Origin: Bugula neritina | Lineage: Eukaryota > Bryozoa > Gymnolaemata > Cheilostomatida > Bugulidae | Direction: 5' to 3' | DNA length: 64,000 nt | Assembly (NCBI GenBank): GCA_964035545.1 | Contig: OZ037768.1 | Coordinates: 24,710,319-24,774,318 of the forward strand | In this document: positions 1 through 11,516 of the stretch, piece by piece | How positions within the stretch are numbered: the stretch's first letter is position 1 | Layout of the letters: each line of letters begins with the position of its first letter | Made by a program: the position numbers and the translations under genes | The notes under the pieces: generated by a model | What the model was told of the DNA's origin: nothing | Databases searched by the model: none | Seen by the model: the letters and a program-made list of their open reading frames with translations, nothing else

Positions 1-60
1 GTAGTTAGTATGTAGTAGTTAGTATGTAGTAGTTAGTATGTAGTAGTTAGTATGTAGTAG
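1..60. repeat. 14-bp tandem array in MTSS1-like intron
   Basis: Unit gtagttagtatgta, about four copies, cut by the window edge. It lies in the intron downstream of the last visible MTSS1-like exon. Confidence 0.85.
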
Positions 61-65
61 GTGGT

Positions 66-235
66 GCGGAAAGGGTGGAGGTGAAGGGGAGGGGGAGGGG
101 GAGGGGGAGGGGGAGGGGGAGGGAGAGGTGAAGGGGGAGGTGGAGGGGGAGGTGAAGGGGGAGGGGGAGGGGGAGGGAGAGGTGAAGGGAGAGGGGAGGG
201 GAGGGGGAGGGGGAGGTGGAGGTGGTGATGGAGTA
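66..235. repeat. G-rich polypurine tract
   Basis: About 170 bp of nearly pure purine on the plus strand, dominated by GGAGGGGGAGGGGG with a few GGTGAAGG interruptions. It has many runs of four or five G, so it could form G-quadruplex or triplex DNA. On the sense (minus) strand of the host gene it is a long polypyrimidine run. Confidence 0.9.
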
Positions 236-486
236 CAAGTATGAATGGTAGGATAAACAGTGTAAACAGAAGAGTAGAACTCAGTAATTACTCTGTCAAG
301 CGTGTAAACTATGCATTCACAGTATCATCAATATTATTATTATACAATAAACAGTGTGACAGGTGTCAGGGCATAGCACCTGTGGGCTGTGACCCCACTG
401 TTATCTCAAGGTCACTTGTATTGCAGGTAAAGGAATGTTGACCTCAGGTTCTGTGAAACATCATGATACAGCAACATAGACAGTGT

Positions 487-756
487 AGATATATAGGTGT
501 AGATATATAGGTGTAGATATATAGATGTAGATATATAAGTGTAGATATATAGGTGTAGATATATAGGTGTAGATATATAGGTGTAGATATATAGGTGTAG
601 ATATATAGGTGTAGATATATAGGTGTAGATATATAGGTGTAGATATATAGGTGTAGATATATAGGTGTAGATATGTAAGTGTAGATATATAGGTGTAGAT
701 ATATAGATGTAGATATATAGGTGTAGATATATAGGTGTAGATATATAGGTGTAGAT
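487..756. repeat. 14-bp tandem array in MTSS1-like intron
   Basis: Unit ggtgtagatatata, about 19 copies with few substitutions. It ends about 13 bp from the 5' splice site (minus strand) of the exon at 770-854. Confidence 0.9.
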
Positions 757-769
757 ATAAAAGACTTAC

Positions 770-2024
770 TTGGCATACACCTTCATCTTGCTTTCAATAC
801 TTCTGTGCCTTAAGCAGAGCCTTGTGAGAGATTTACCGATTTCTTTGGTAGCACCTGCATGCAATAGAGTAATATAGTAAGTAATGTATGTGTTATATAG
901 TAAGTATGTATGTGTTATATAGTAAGTATTGTATGTGTTATATAGTAAGTATGTATGTGTTATATAGTAAGTAATGTATGTGTTATATAGTAAGTAATGT
1001 ATGTGTTATATAGTAAGTATGTATGTGTTATATAGTACGTAATGTATGTGTTATATAGTAAGTATTGTATGTGTTATATAGTAAGTAATGTATATGTTAT
1101 ATAGTAAGTAATGTATATGTTATATAGTAAGTAATGTATATGTTATATAGTAAGTAATGTATGTGTTATATAGTAAGTATATGTATTCTCTCTCTACTCT
1201 ATATTCTATAGCATTATTGTATTGATAGATAGAGGGTTGCCTGTTGAATGCTTTGTTGAACAACAAATGCCGTCTGTAAGGAAAGCCTTTGTTGGCAGTT
1301 TGAGAATATCTTATTGACTCTACTATCTTCTTATCAATTTACAAAATATACTGGCATGAGATGTAGCACTAGCATTCCTTATTCCCTCTACGTAACTACA
1401 GTGTAGATGTATGTACAGTGTAGATGTATGTACAGTGTAGATGTAACTACAGTGTAGATGTATGTACAGTGTAGATGTAACTACAGTGTAGATGTATGTA
1501 CAGTGTAGATGTACGTACAGTGTAAATGTATGTACAGTGTAGATGTAACTACAGTGTAGATGTATGTACAGTGTAGATGTAACTACAGTGTAGATGTATG
1601 TACAGTGTAGATGTATGTACAGTGTAGATGTATGTACAGTGTAGATGTAACTACAGTGTAGATGTATGTACAGTGTAGATGTAACCACAGTGTAGATGTA
1701 CGTACAGTGTAGATGTATGTACAGTGTAGATGTATGTACGTATGTAATGTACATGAAGAGATGAATTTCTATTGATTTTCTGAGTGCAGTTTGCTGATAG
1801 TAACTAACTGAAATACTACATTCCACATGATAGATAGCTGAGGGCACATCATGAGGGCAAGCAGTGAGGGCAAGCAGTAAGAAGGCAACAAAACAAATTA
1901 CAGATGTCAAAGGAATTCAATATTCAGCCTGTAGGGCAAACAACCATAATACTTATTTATATTTCAGAGCAACTGCAGTTTTCTTAGTAGTAGTATTAGT
2001 AGTAGTAGTAGTAGTACTAGTAGC

Positions 2025-2068
<44 letters not shown>

Positions 2069-2086
2069 CGGTACTAGTACTAGTAC

Positions 2087-2121
<35 letters not shown>

Positions 2122-3963
2122 CTAGTAGCAGTAGCGTAGTAATAAAGGCAGCTGCCAGTACACAAAAGCGCAACATAATGCTTTCAGACCAATTCTCTGG
2201 TTACCATGGAGACGAGGTAAACAAAGAGTAACCATGGTAACTGGTTGAGACCCATAATAAGAGTAAGATATAGTATAGTATATAATAAGAGTAAGATATA
2301 GTATAGTATATAATAAGAGTAAGATATAGTATAGTATATAATAAGAGTAAGATATAGTATAGTATATAATAAGAGTAAGATATAGTATAGTATATAATAA
2401 GAGTAAGATATAGTATAGTATATAATAAGAGTAAGATATAGTATAGTATAGTATATAATAAGAGTAAGATATAGTATAGTATATAATAAGAGTAAGATAT
2501 AGTATAGTATATAATAAGAGTAAGATATAGTATAGTATATAATAAGAGTAAGATATAGTATATAGTATATAATAAGAGTAAGATATAGTATAGTATATAA
2601 TAAGAGTAAGATATAGTATAGTATATAATAAGAGTAAGATATAGTATAGTATATAATAAGAGTAAGATATAGTATAGTATATAATAAGAGTAAGATATAG
2701 TATATAGTATATAATAAGAGTAAGATATAGTATAGTATATAATAAGAGTAAGATATAGTATAGTATATAATAAGAGTAAGATATAGTATAGTATATAATA
2801 AGAGTAAGATATAGTATATAGTATATAATAAGAGTAAGATATAGTATAGTATATAATAAGAGTAAGATATAGTATATAGTATATAATAAGAGTAAGATAT
2901 AGTATAGTATATAATAAGAGTAAGATATAGTATAGTATATGATACAACAGACTGCTGACATACCTTTAGAGCCAGTAGCAGCATCAGCTACTTTTTGAAA
3001 AGACTCAAGGAATCCAGCTATAGCCACGATAGAAGACCTGTATAACACAGTAACATTACACTATATAGAAGACATACAGTAACACTACACTGTATAGAAG
3101 ACATACAGTAACATTACACTGTATAGAAGATATACAGTAACATTACACTATATAGAAGATATACAGTAACATTACACTATATAGAAGATACACAGTAACA
3201 CTACACTATATAGAAGATATACAGTAACATTACACTGTATAGAAGACATACAGTAACACTACACTGTATAGAAGATATACAGTAACACTACACTATATAG
3301 AAGATATACAGTAACACTACACTGTATAGAAGATATACAGTAACATTACACTGTATAGAAGACATACAGTAACACTACACTGTATAGAAGATATACAGTA
3401 ACACTACACTATATAGAAGATATACAGTAACACTACACTATATAGAAGACATACAGTAACACTACACTGTATAGAAGACACACAGTAACATTACACTGTA
3501 TAGAAGACACACAGTAACATTACACTGTATAGAAGATCTGTATAACACAGTATGCTATAGTCACATTGCTGTAGACACTGTAACTCATGATGTGTATTGA
3601 GAGATGAAACTTAAACAATGATCTGTAGAACAAACCTGAGAGATGAATGAAGTTTGGTAGTTCTGACTGAGAGCTCCTCAAATACAGGCACACTGTCCTG
3701 CAATAGTAGTATACTTAGTATATAATATAGTAGTATACTTAGTATATAATATAGTAGTATACACAGTATATAATATAGTAGTATACTTAGTATATAATAT
3801 AGTAGTATACTTAGTATATAATATAGTAGTATACTTAGTATATAATATAGTATATAATATAGTATATTGTATAGTAAAGAAGGCTCACTCTCATATCATT
3901 GATGAGACCCTGGAACAAGTTAGCCAGTGCATTGCAGTTGGACTCCAGCTCAGAGCCCCCCAT
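770..3963 (-). CDS. MTSS1: MTSS1-like I-BAR (IMD) protein, N-terminal exons, partial
   Basis: Four minus-strand coding exons: 3889-3963 (start ATG at 3963), 3636-3697, 2964-3037 and 770-854. Phases 0, 2, 1, 2 chain without a stop and give 98 codons. The translation follows the start of the I-BAR/IMD domain of MTSS1/MIM: a first exon with ELESNCNALANLFQGLINDM, then PVFEEL, then GFLESFQKVADAATGSK, then EIGKSLTRLCLRHRSIESK. Each exon has AG upstream and GT downstream (GTGAGC, GTTTGT, GTATGT, GTAAGT). Known of the family: the IMD is a helical dimer that binds PIP2 membranes, induces negative curvature and links to actin. The rest of the IMD and any WH2 motif lie beyond position 1. It could be MTSS1 or a single ancestral MTSS1/MTSS2 gene; BAIAP2 seems less likely from the HRSIE segment. 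Introns hold tandem arrays. Confidence 0.85.
866..1178. repeat. 22-23-bp tandem array
   Basis: Unit gtatgtgttatatagtaagt plus two or three bases, about 14 copies. It lies just upstream (minus strand) of the 3' splice site of the exon at 770-854. Confidence 0.9.
1396..1742. repeat. 17-bp tandem array
   Basis: Unit acagtgtagatgtatgt with a frequent aactac variant, about 20 copies, in the third intron of the MTSS1-like gene. Confidence 0.9.
1985..2133. repeat. (GTA)n microsatellite with ACTAGT interruptions
   Basis: About 150 bp of GTA trinucleotides broken by occasional CTAGTA switches, which create small palindromes. It is open in several frames on both strands but has no coding support. Confidence 0.9.
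2257..2942. repeat. 28-bp tandem array
   Basis: Unit contains taataagagtaagatatagt followed by atagtata, about 25 copies with 23- to 30-bp length variants. It ends about 20 bp from the 5' splice site (minus strand) of the exon at 2964-3037. Confidence 0.9.
3041..3548. repeat. 29-bp array copying the exon 3 acceptor junction
   Basis: About 17 units containing tatagaagatatacagtaac. The exon edge at 3029-3052 reads agaagacctgtataacacag and the far end of the array (3531-3550) reads agaagatctgtataacacag, so the array is bracketed by two copies of the acceptor/exon junction. Interior units keep the agaagac exon start. Confidence 0.85.
3703..3875. repeat. 24-bp tandem array
   Basis: Unit tagtatacttagtatataa plus tata, about seven copies, filling the first intron of the MTSS1-like gene. 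Confidence 0.85.
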
Positions 3964-4288
3964 GTTGAGGGAAATGGTAGAGCAGGTGAGAGGAGAGGCT
4001 AGGGAAGCAGCTGAGTGGACAGTAAATCACTAAGTCAGGAAATCACCAGATATTCCATTAATAATTACTCCTGAGTATATTGGTAGTTTGTACAGTGCCT
4101 TAGTAGAACATAACACCAGAGTTAATCTAATTATTCATTGCAGAATCTACAAAACAAAGGCTAATTATTACTACAAAAAGGTTGCAAGCGTTGCTCATTG
4201 CGAGGTATACATTAGCATAAAGCCAAAACATTACATGTTTGTTTAAACCTGGCGGAGCATTGAGTGCACCTGCAGCAGCTTGACACAT

Positions 4289-4447
4289 GCTATACTCTCT
4301 ATACACCCTGCTATACACTCTCTATACACTATGCTATACTCTCTCTATACACTATACTCTCTATACACTATGCTATACTTTCTCTATACACTATGCTATA
4401 CTCTCTCTATACACTATGCTATACTCTCTCTATACACTATGCTATAC
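4289..4447. repeat. Tandem array upstream of MTSS1-like start
   Basis: Units of about 21-23 bp built from ctctatacactatgctata, about seven copies. It lies 300-500 bp upstream of the MTSS1-like ATG, in the putative 5' UTR, an unseen 5' intron or the promoter. Confidence 0.8.
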
Positions 4448-5562
4448 TCTTGCTGTTTGACTTTATAACAATCAATGATGTCAAATTTCAGTCATGGTCG
4501 ATACACAAAGTGAAAGACATTACCATCTAACCAGCCGTTAAGTGTCAGTTTCGCCGTCTTCAGCATGACGGTGTAACACAAGGTAAAACTAGTAACTCGA
4601 GAATGCATAAATTGGAGATACCACCAAAATTAAACTATATTATTCATTTGTAATAAGTGTCACTATCATCAAATTTCAAATTATATTAAAGATGGCTGCA
4701 GTTTTATAAGACAAAATTATGTCAACTTTAGCTTTGAACATTATCAATAAGAAGTCAGTAAAATCAACCAATAAAAATAGAACAAGTGAGATTAACAAAT
4801 TTATGAAATAAGCTGGTTAACATGGTTAGACTACTGCCAAAGCAACCATCATAATAGTGAGAATAACAAGTGACTATGGAGTAGCAATTATCAAACATCA
4901 ATATAAATGTATGCCCACAGGCAGCAGCTACAGAGTGTTGAACCAAGGCTTTTGAACTGGAGGTTTTCATGAACTGATAAAACGCTATCAACAATAATAT
5001 CAGGCTAAACTGCTGTGTGTGTAGAGTACGCAACCCTATAGAGGTGATACACTCATAAGATTTACAGTAGCTAATAATACTAGGACCCAATCAGCTGCAT
5101 ATGATCTAATTGAAACTTTGGTGTTGGTAGTTTTTTATATCAACATCGGATAATTAAATAGGAGTGTGTTTTGAGCCTGAAACATAGCCAAACTGATACT
5201 CATGCTGAGTGATACTCATACTGATTATTTTTGTTATAATTTTGAAAATTATTATTATGATAAATATGAGAGAAATAGTACTACTTGATATTTTCAAGAC
5301 ATGATTATAATGCAAAGCAAAAGTTATAGTAAAGCTAAATGTCAACCCAGAGGCTGATGTTACTTTGCATGTGCTAAAGATAAGTATGATAGTCATATTC
5401 ATACTCCCACTCATAATCACTTTATCATAATGATAAGGATAGTTATACTTAAGACTCTTTAGACTAGCGTTCAAATCCAAATATCGAAATTGATTATATT
5501 TAATTAATATCGTAGTAATAACAATACTAATAGTAAAAGCCTAGCTCAAACTACAAATGCAA

Positions 5563-5587
5563 CTAGTAGTAGTAGTAGCAGTAGTAG

Positions 5588-5631
<44 letters not shown>

Positions 5632-5645
5632 GTAGTAGTAGTAGT
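5563..5645. repeat. Palindromic (TAG)n(CTA)n(TAG)n tract
   Basis: TAG repeats switch to CTA at GTAC (5587-5590) and back to TAG at CTAG (5629-5632). The tract therefore has two dyad centres and can fold into two hairpins or a cruciform. Confidence 0.85.
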
Positions 5646-6390
5646 GCCATAGGCATAGGGGTTCTATAAGTATAACTAAAAGTAAAACGTGCACTGCTTA
5701 TAGTCATAGTAATTGTGATACTAATACTAAATATAATAGTTATAATCAATGGCAGTGATCAAATTGAATACATCATAATGATAATATTAAACTTGAAGAT
5801 TATCATTATAATAATCACAATGGAATGATAATGAATAATCACTAAATACTAATGAGACTAAGTTAAATAGTAAAATAGTAAGACTAATAGTAAAACTAAA
5901 AGTAATAGTTATACTTATAGCCATAGTAATATTTATATTCTCCTTCTCATTCTGTCACATTCATAAGTATTAAGAACAAGTTTAACTTTTACTGTAAACC
6001 CTACCAGTTAACCATAATGATTGATTGATTTATTACATATCAGTTATCACAGACATGACAACAAGTTGCGAAATCCAGTGTAAATATTGCCCATAATAAG
6101 TAGACATGAACAAAAGTGGAAAAAATGATGTTAGTAAATATAATATTGAAAAATCTAATACTAATGGCAATCTCAATCTAATACAGTACGAGATTGAGTA
6201 TTAGTGTTACTATCACTAATAGTAATAGTATTACTAATAGTAATAGTAATACTAATAGTAATAGACTGATAGTATTACTATTAGTATTAGTAATAGAAAT
6301 TAGAATAGTTATACTTACTAACTTAGAGTTAGTTCAAGTCATATAGATATACTTAATCTTATAGTTTAAGTTAATTTAAAATTACTTAGA

Positions 6391-6453
6391 GTTACTACTA
6401 CTACTACCTACTACTACTACTACTACTAGTAGTAGTAGTAGTAGTAGTAGTAA
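6391..6453. repeat. (CTA)n/(TAG)n inverted repeat
   Basis: The left arm starts gttactactac and the right arm ends gtagtaac, with the dyad at ACTAGT (6425-6430). The arms are about 30 bp with a single-base interruption in the left arm. Confidence 0.85.
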
Positions 6454-7161
6454 CACCAATGGCAATAGTATTATTATTATTATAAATAATTGGTGCCATT
6501 AGGGCATTACGTCTGCAGCTAAGCCTAATCTAATGGGTAATGACTAATCTCAATCTAACCCACTCGGGAATCGGCGAGCAAGATAACAAGATTTTAGTTT
6601 AAGTTTTATAGTCCAGTTTAAGTGATCTTAATTTAACTTCTAAATGTTGACGATGTATGCTACTTTGGCACTTACCAGTAAACATTAGCATAGTATTAGC
6701 AGTATTACCGATATTACTATTAGGTATTGATCCGATAGTAATCAAAGTGAGCGTGAAAGAGTCATACTAACTGTAGCAATGACTCTGAAACTGGTTATAG
6801 AGGAGTCGGAGTAGACGGTAGTACTAATTCTAAACTGGGAGTTTGTTAAAATGCTAAATATCGTGTCCAATAAAAATACAGTTCACCTAAATGCAAAAAT
6901 ATTCAGCGGAAAAATAACTCCAAAAAGCAAATTCTTTTTTATATTATAATGGTAATAAAATAACAAAGTACAGCACGAGCATGAATTTAGTTGGGCCAGT
7001 GCCATTTTCAATTTTATAAAAGAGTACAATTGCATTAGATACAAAGTTACAAATTATAACAATAATTATGAGAGATATTCTATCGAATGTTTTGTATTAA
7101 GCCTAAAGTCAAGGTGGTAGCTTGAATGTCAAATTTAGGAATTGTTCTATACTGCTTCGTG

Positions 7162-7262
7162 TTAGGGATGACGGAATGCAGTAGTTTGAGATTCTCAAGT
7201 TTGCAGTTGGGGTCCGACTCAAAACTTGAAAACTCCAAACTACTGCACTCAGTCACCTCCAA
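7162..7262. repeat. Imperfect foldback with ~40-bp arms
   Basis: Arm 7162-7202 contains gaatgcagtagtttgag and arm 7221-7262 contains ccaaactactgcactcag. They are about 80 percent complementary and flank an 18-bp spacer rich in G and C compared with its surroundings. Both strands therefore translate to nearly the same short peptide, which explains two overlapping opposite open frames. It could be a MITE remnant or a hairpin RNA precursor; no expression evidence is available. Confidence 0.7.
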
Positions 7263-8839
7263 CTTGGAGCTGCTTATAAAAAGATTCCAAGGTTACGGGT
7301 TTATCAACATTATCACAATCATAATGATGCTCATAATACTAATACTAATAGTAATACTAAATCTAATACTAATACTAATAGTAATACTAATCTAATGTAA
7401 TACTTATATTAACTTATAGTTATAGTTATACTGTAAGTATAAGTATATCATTACTAGACTGGTAGTCGCAGTGACTTTTATTTATACTTATAGTTATACT
7501 TATACTAGTTATAGTGACAATCAAAATTAAAATGCTGCTCATAGTCATCCTGATTATCATAATCATACTGATACTCTATCACTATCAGCATCACTATGTG
7601 AATGTCTATACTCTATACAGTATACTTATACTTATACTAATACTAACTTATAGTTATAGTTCTAGTAATACTAATAATTATAGTTATAGTTATACTAATA
7701 GTATAGCCATAGGCATACTGATACTCAAGCTCATAGCCATGCCCATAGTGATAGGCTATAAGTATAAGTATAACTTAAAAATAAATACAAGTATAAGTTC
7801 ACTACAAGTACAAGCATACTGATGGTGATACTCGTACTCATAGTCATACTGATAGTGATACTAATAGTAATAGTAATACTCTAATAGTAATACTAATAGT
7901 AATACTAATATTAATACTCAAACTGAAACTGATAATGATACTGATAGTGATAGTGATAGTGATAGTGATAGGTGAGCCAATAGATACAGCAAATTCCCTG
8001 ACTATTGGGCTTGGTGAACCCAGACTGGCTTTATGATTATCATTAATCATTATGATTATGCCTATGGTTATCAGATCTTGCATCTTGCAAAACCACATAA
8101 TAAGTTTTATCATTAGCCATTTTATTTAAGGTTAAACTTAATCGATGAATATCAGTATCATAATATTAATCGCCCAAAGTCACTATCAATATGTTTAAAA
8201 CCAAATGACTAGTGTTGAAAAAAGCAATTAAAAATGATGTTATTATTAATATTGATAATATTTATCTATAATATCATCACCATGATCAAGTGATCATCAT
8301 AAGCCATGAGTGATAAGTATGAAATATTCATATTGAATCTAAATCTGAATCATTCATCAAATTCAATATGGATTAAATGTGAATTTATTACTATATCAAT
8401 ATAAATATAAATATTATTATAAAATCAAACAATAAATAGCTAAATAAAAATGTAATATTCATTAAAGTTTAATAATGAATCTCACTTCTCAAATTTTTAA
8501 TTTGAGAGCCAATTCCATATGTAATTAATATAGTAATATAAATAAAAAATATTGTTGTCGCCACAAAATGAAATATTTATTGATTATGATGGTGGGGTAC
8601 AATATGATTGATAAGTTATTATTGACAGATAATCAAACTGTAAGTGTGAGTGTGAAACTAAATAAAATATATATTTTAAATAATTGAATTTTGCTTTCTT
8701 AAAGGCGGTAAGCTTCCAGGTTATTTATTACATTTGAGCAAAAGTTTGCATGCTTTTCAACTGTTTTATCAGCATTTTACCCAATTTCTTATACGAAAAC
8801 ACTACAAAAATGTAAGTAAAAGTGGTCATATTAGGTGTC

Positions 8840-9040
8840 TTAGACTTGCCCAGACTTGCCCGCGAGCGTGCCCTCCGTGACGTGGGGATGGCAAAATAGC
8901 CCAATTGTAGCGTGAGTTTATATCGCGTAAAGTTATTAAGAAGCGGGTTTGTCGCAGATTCTCGTTATTCGTAGCTCAAATCACATGAATGTTACTCTTC
9001 GGGCGGCTACTAATAACTAACGTTAGCTACGCAACATCAA
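8840..9040. promoter_or_regulatory. CpG-containing island, possible promoter or 5' UTR exon
   Basis: Within an AT-rich spacer this stretch has many CpG dinucleotides (cgcgagcgtg, gacgtgggg, atatcgcg, ttcgggcggc) and ends near aagaaag followed by gtaact, a passable 5' splice site. It might be a promoter with a non-coding first exon, but no linked coding exon can be shown. Confidence 0.25.
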
Positions 9041-9954
9041 GAAAGGTAACTAATTTAACTGTTTTCAAATGGACTATTTCATTTCGCTAGTTTGTAACTT
9101 GCTGTAAATCACAAAATAATTATTTTCCCTATTTTAATTTCAATTATCATGTCGACCACACTACCAGAAAATTACTCTTAAATATGCAGTAAATGATGAT
9201 TTTCAACCGTTTTGTGATGAATTATAGGTTAGTAGTTGTCTACGTAAAACCAAGTTTTGAAATTTGTAACTGAAAGTGAATCACAGTATGAGTATCAGTA
9301 TCAGTATGAGTGTCACTAGTCTAACTCTATTTCTATGACATTGACTCTCACTCTAAGTCTATGACTATCGCCTATTGGTGAACTATTATTAATAATATTC
9401 AATGGTTATATTTATTAATACTATTATTAGTCATAATGATAATCATATGACAGTATCAGTATGTTAATGTTACGGAGCAGGATCAGTTTCGAAACTAATA
9501 CTTATACTTATAGTTATATTAGTTATAACTATAAGTATAACTATAACTATAAGTTATACCGATAGCTATATTAATATAAATATTTATATTCATAGTAATA
9601 CTAATAGCAAATGTAATATTATTATGTTAATAGTTATACTTGTAAGTTATAATATAAAGCAAACGACACAAGTATTAATTTCAATTTGAACTGCTGGTCT
9701 TGAAATAAAAAGTGAAATAAATATAAATAATAAAATATAAATTATAATAATTTAATTATACTAATACTTATACAGAAATATAATTATAATAAATTTATAA
9801 AACTTAAACAACTTTTAATTTAAGGAACAACTTTAAATACAAACATAAAGATAATATTAAATAATTATAATCATAATGATCATAACAATAAATATAATTA
9901 TGATTCCAATAATTATCAATATATTATATAATATTTATTGCAAGTGAAAGTTAG

Positions 9955-10116
9955 TTATTCTCCGCCAGCTGCATGAATGTGACTGGTAAATTTTGTAACC
10001 TTTGGCAGTAATAACTTTGTAGCATAAATTAGACACATTTTTATGAAAATACATAATGTTAATGCTATAGCTGCTAGTAATTCTAATGGGTGTAATAATA
10101 TTACTTTCACCAGCAT
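9955..10116 (-). CDS. Possible small membrane protein, 53 codons
   Basis: An ATG at 10116 opens a 53-codon frame ending TAA at 9955. Residues about 5-38 are strongly hydrophobic (HPLELLAAIALTLCIFIKMC and onward) and the tail is polar (KFTSHIHAAGGE), as expected of a one-pass small membrane protein. An in-frame stop lies three codons upstream, so no extension is possible without splicing. I recognise no family. AT-rich DNA can give such frames by chance and another frame is also open here, so support is weak. Confidence 0.2.
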   Translation of the reverse strand: MLVKVILLHPLELLAAIALTLCIFIKMCLIYATKLLLPKVTKFTSHIHAAGGE

Positions 10117-10998
10117 TAATTTTTACTTTGTTCATCTCTTCATAAAGCATTTTCTAAATCCTTTTTTGAATAAATATACATATAATGTGCTGAATAGATT
10201 ACATATGTTGGGGTTTTTCCTATACTGCAGCTCAGCCTACACTCCCCCCCCCCCACAAATGTTCCTAAACTACTAGCTTCATCAGGATACAGATTGATGG
10301 AGCTGTATTGATAAAAACTTCTCTTTTTAGCAGTAGAGGCATCATGAAAAAAAAGGCAAGTATTTTACTAAATATGAATGCGGTTTTTTACTTCTACAAA
10401 TTTGATAGCCTACACTATTCTATTTAAATGGAAACTGGTCTGACATAATGTGTCTGCAATTTATTAGTTATAATATAGTAAATACTATGCGGGCCTATAG
10501 ATCCAATGGCTCAAAAAAAAATTAAATAAAACATTACACAATGCTGTATTTATTAGCAATGTGATACTTAGCAACTAATTTCACATTATTATTTTTTGCA
10601 AAGTTTCATATATCTACATATGTTTGTTCAATTCAGTGTTCTGAAGTAGAAGGTTCCAACAGCAGGGAAAAGCCTTGAACAAGATATTATGTTTTACATC
10701 TCCAACTCATTTTAACTTTGCTGGTCAGTGCATTGTGTATCTGGAGCATAGTTTTGTATTTTTAAGTAGTCCATCAGATACCTTTGTAGATAGTAAAGAT
10801 TAAAATGTTTGTGCAATGATGTCCATAATGTTGAACTGATTTATTGAAACTAAAACTGTTCTTAATTATAACAAAACTTGACAATCTTTACATAAAGAAT
10901 AATGTCCTATAATCTATCTTCATTGTAAACAAAATTAGAAAGTTCCACACCAGCAAATTGTTAACCATCATCTGTAGGTGGAAGACGCGTGCACTCAG

Positions 10999-11516
10999 TT
11001 ATAAAGGCAAGCTGACGGTGGTTTTCTTTGCCTTCTATGAAGATTTGGAAAGAGCCAGAAAATTAATACTCTATAACTGCAAAACCATGTTGTAGTGTCT
11101 TGTGTTATTGATTGAATCATCTAAAAGAAAAATTGTTGTATCATTATAATTTTACTGTTAATGAATTAGCAAATCTACTTATCTTGGTAAATATATTCAA
11201 GAACAAATACTATAGTGTAACTCAGTTTTGGTTATGTGTATGCTCCTTAAGCGAATTTACAGCAGATATCAAACTATATATTAGAGACTGATATAGGAAT
11301 TACATTTAAGCTAACCATGATGATGTAAATAGCTGTTGTATGTGACTTCGAGAACTCTGCTGGCCATGTCAGTTCAATTACACCAGGGTGATCTGTTACG
11401 AATTTCATGTCATTATTGAAATTCAGCTTTTTCAAGTGCCTCTTCACAACTCTGGCAGCATTCTGACTGCTCCTTAGCTTTCTGCACCTGAAATTTCTTC
11501 TACTTGCACCATTCTT
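10999..11516 (-). CDS. Unrecognised gene, two candidate 3' exons
   Basis: Exon 11316-11516 (67 codons, phase 0) is preceded by an AG and followed by GTTAGC. Exon 10999-11034 follows a polypyrimidine-rich acceptor ending cttcatag and closes with TAA. The joined tail is basic then mixed, with CRKLRSSQNAARVVKRHLKK, FVTDHPGVIELTWPAEF and an end KKTTVSLPL. Composition is complex, unlike the surrounding low-complexity DNA, and the splice sites agree in phase. I do not recognise the family and saw no convincing upstream exons. A decayed transposon product or retained gene fragment is possible. Confidence 0.35.

Noticed and set aside
4764-5480. Two 108-codon minus-strand frames
   Set aside because: Translations are low-complexity and Ile/Ser-rich with no family resemblance or splice support; typical of AT-rich spacer.
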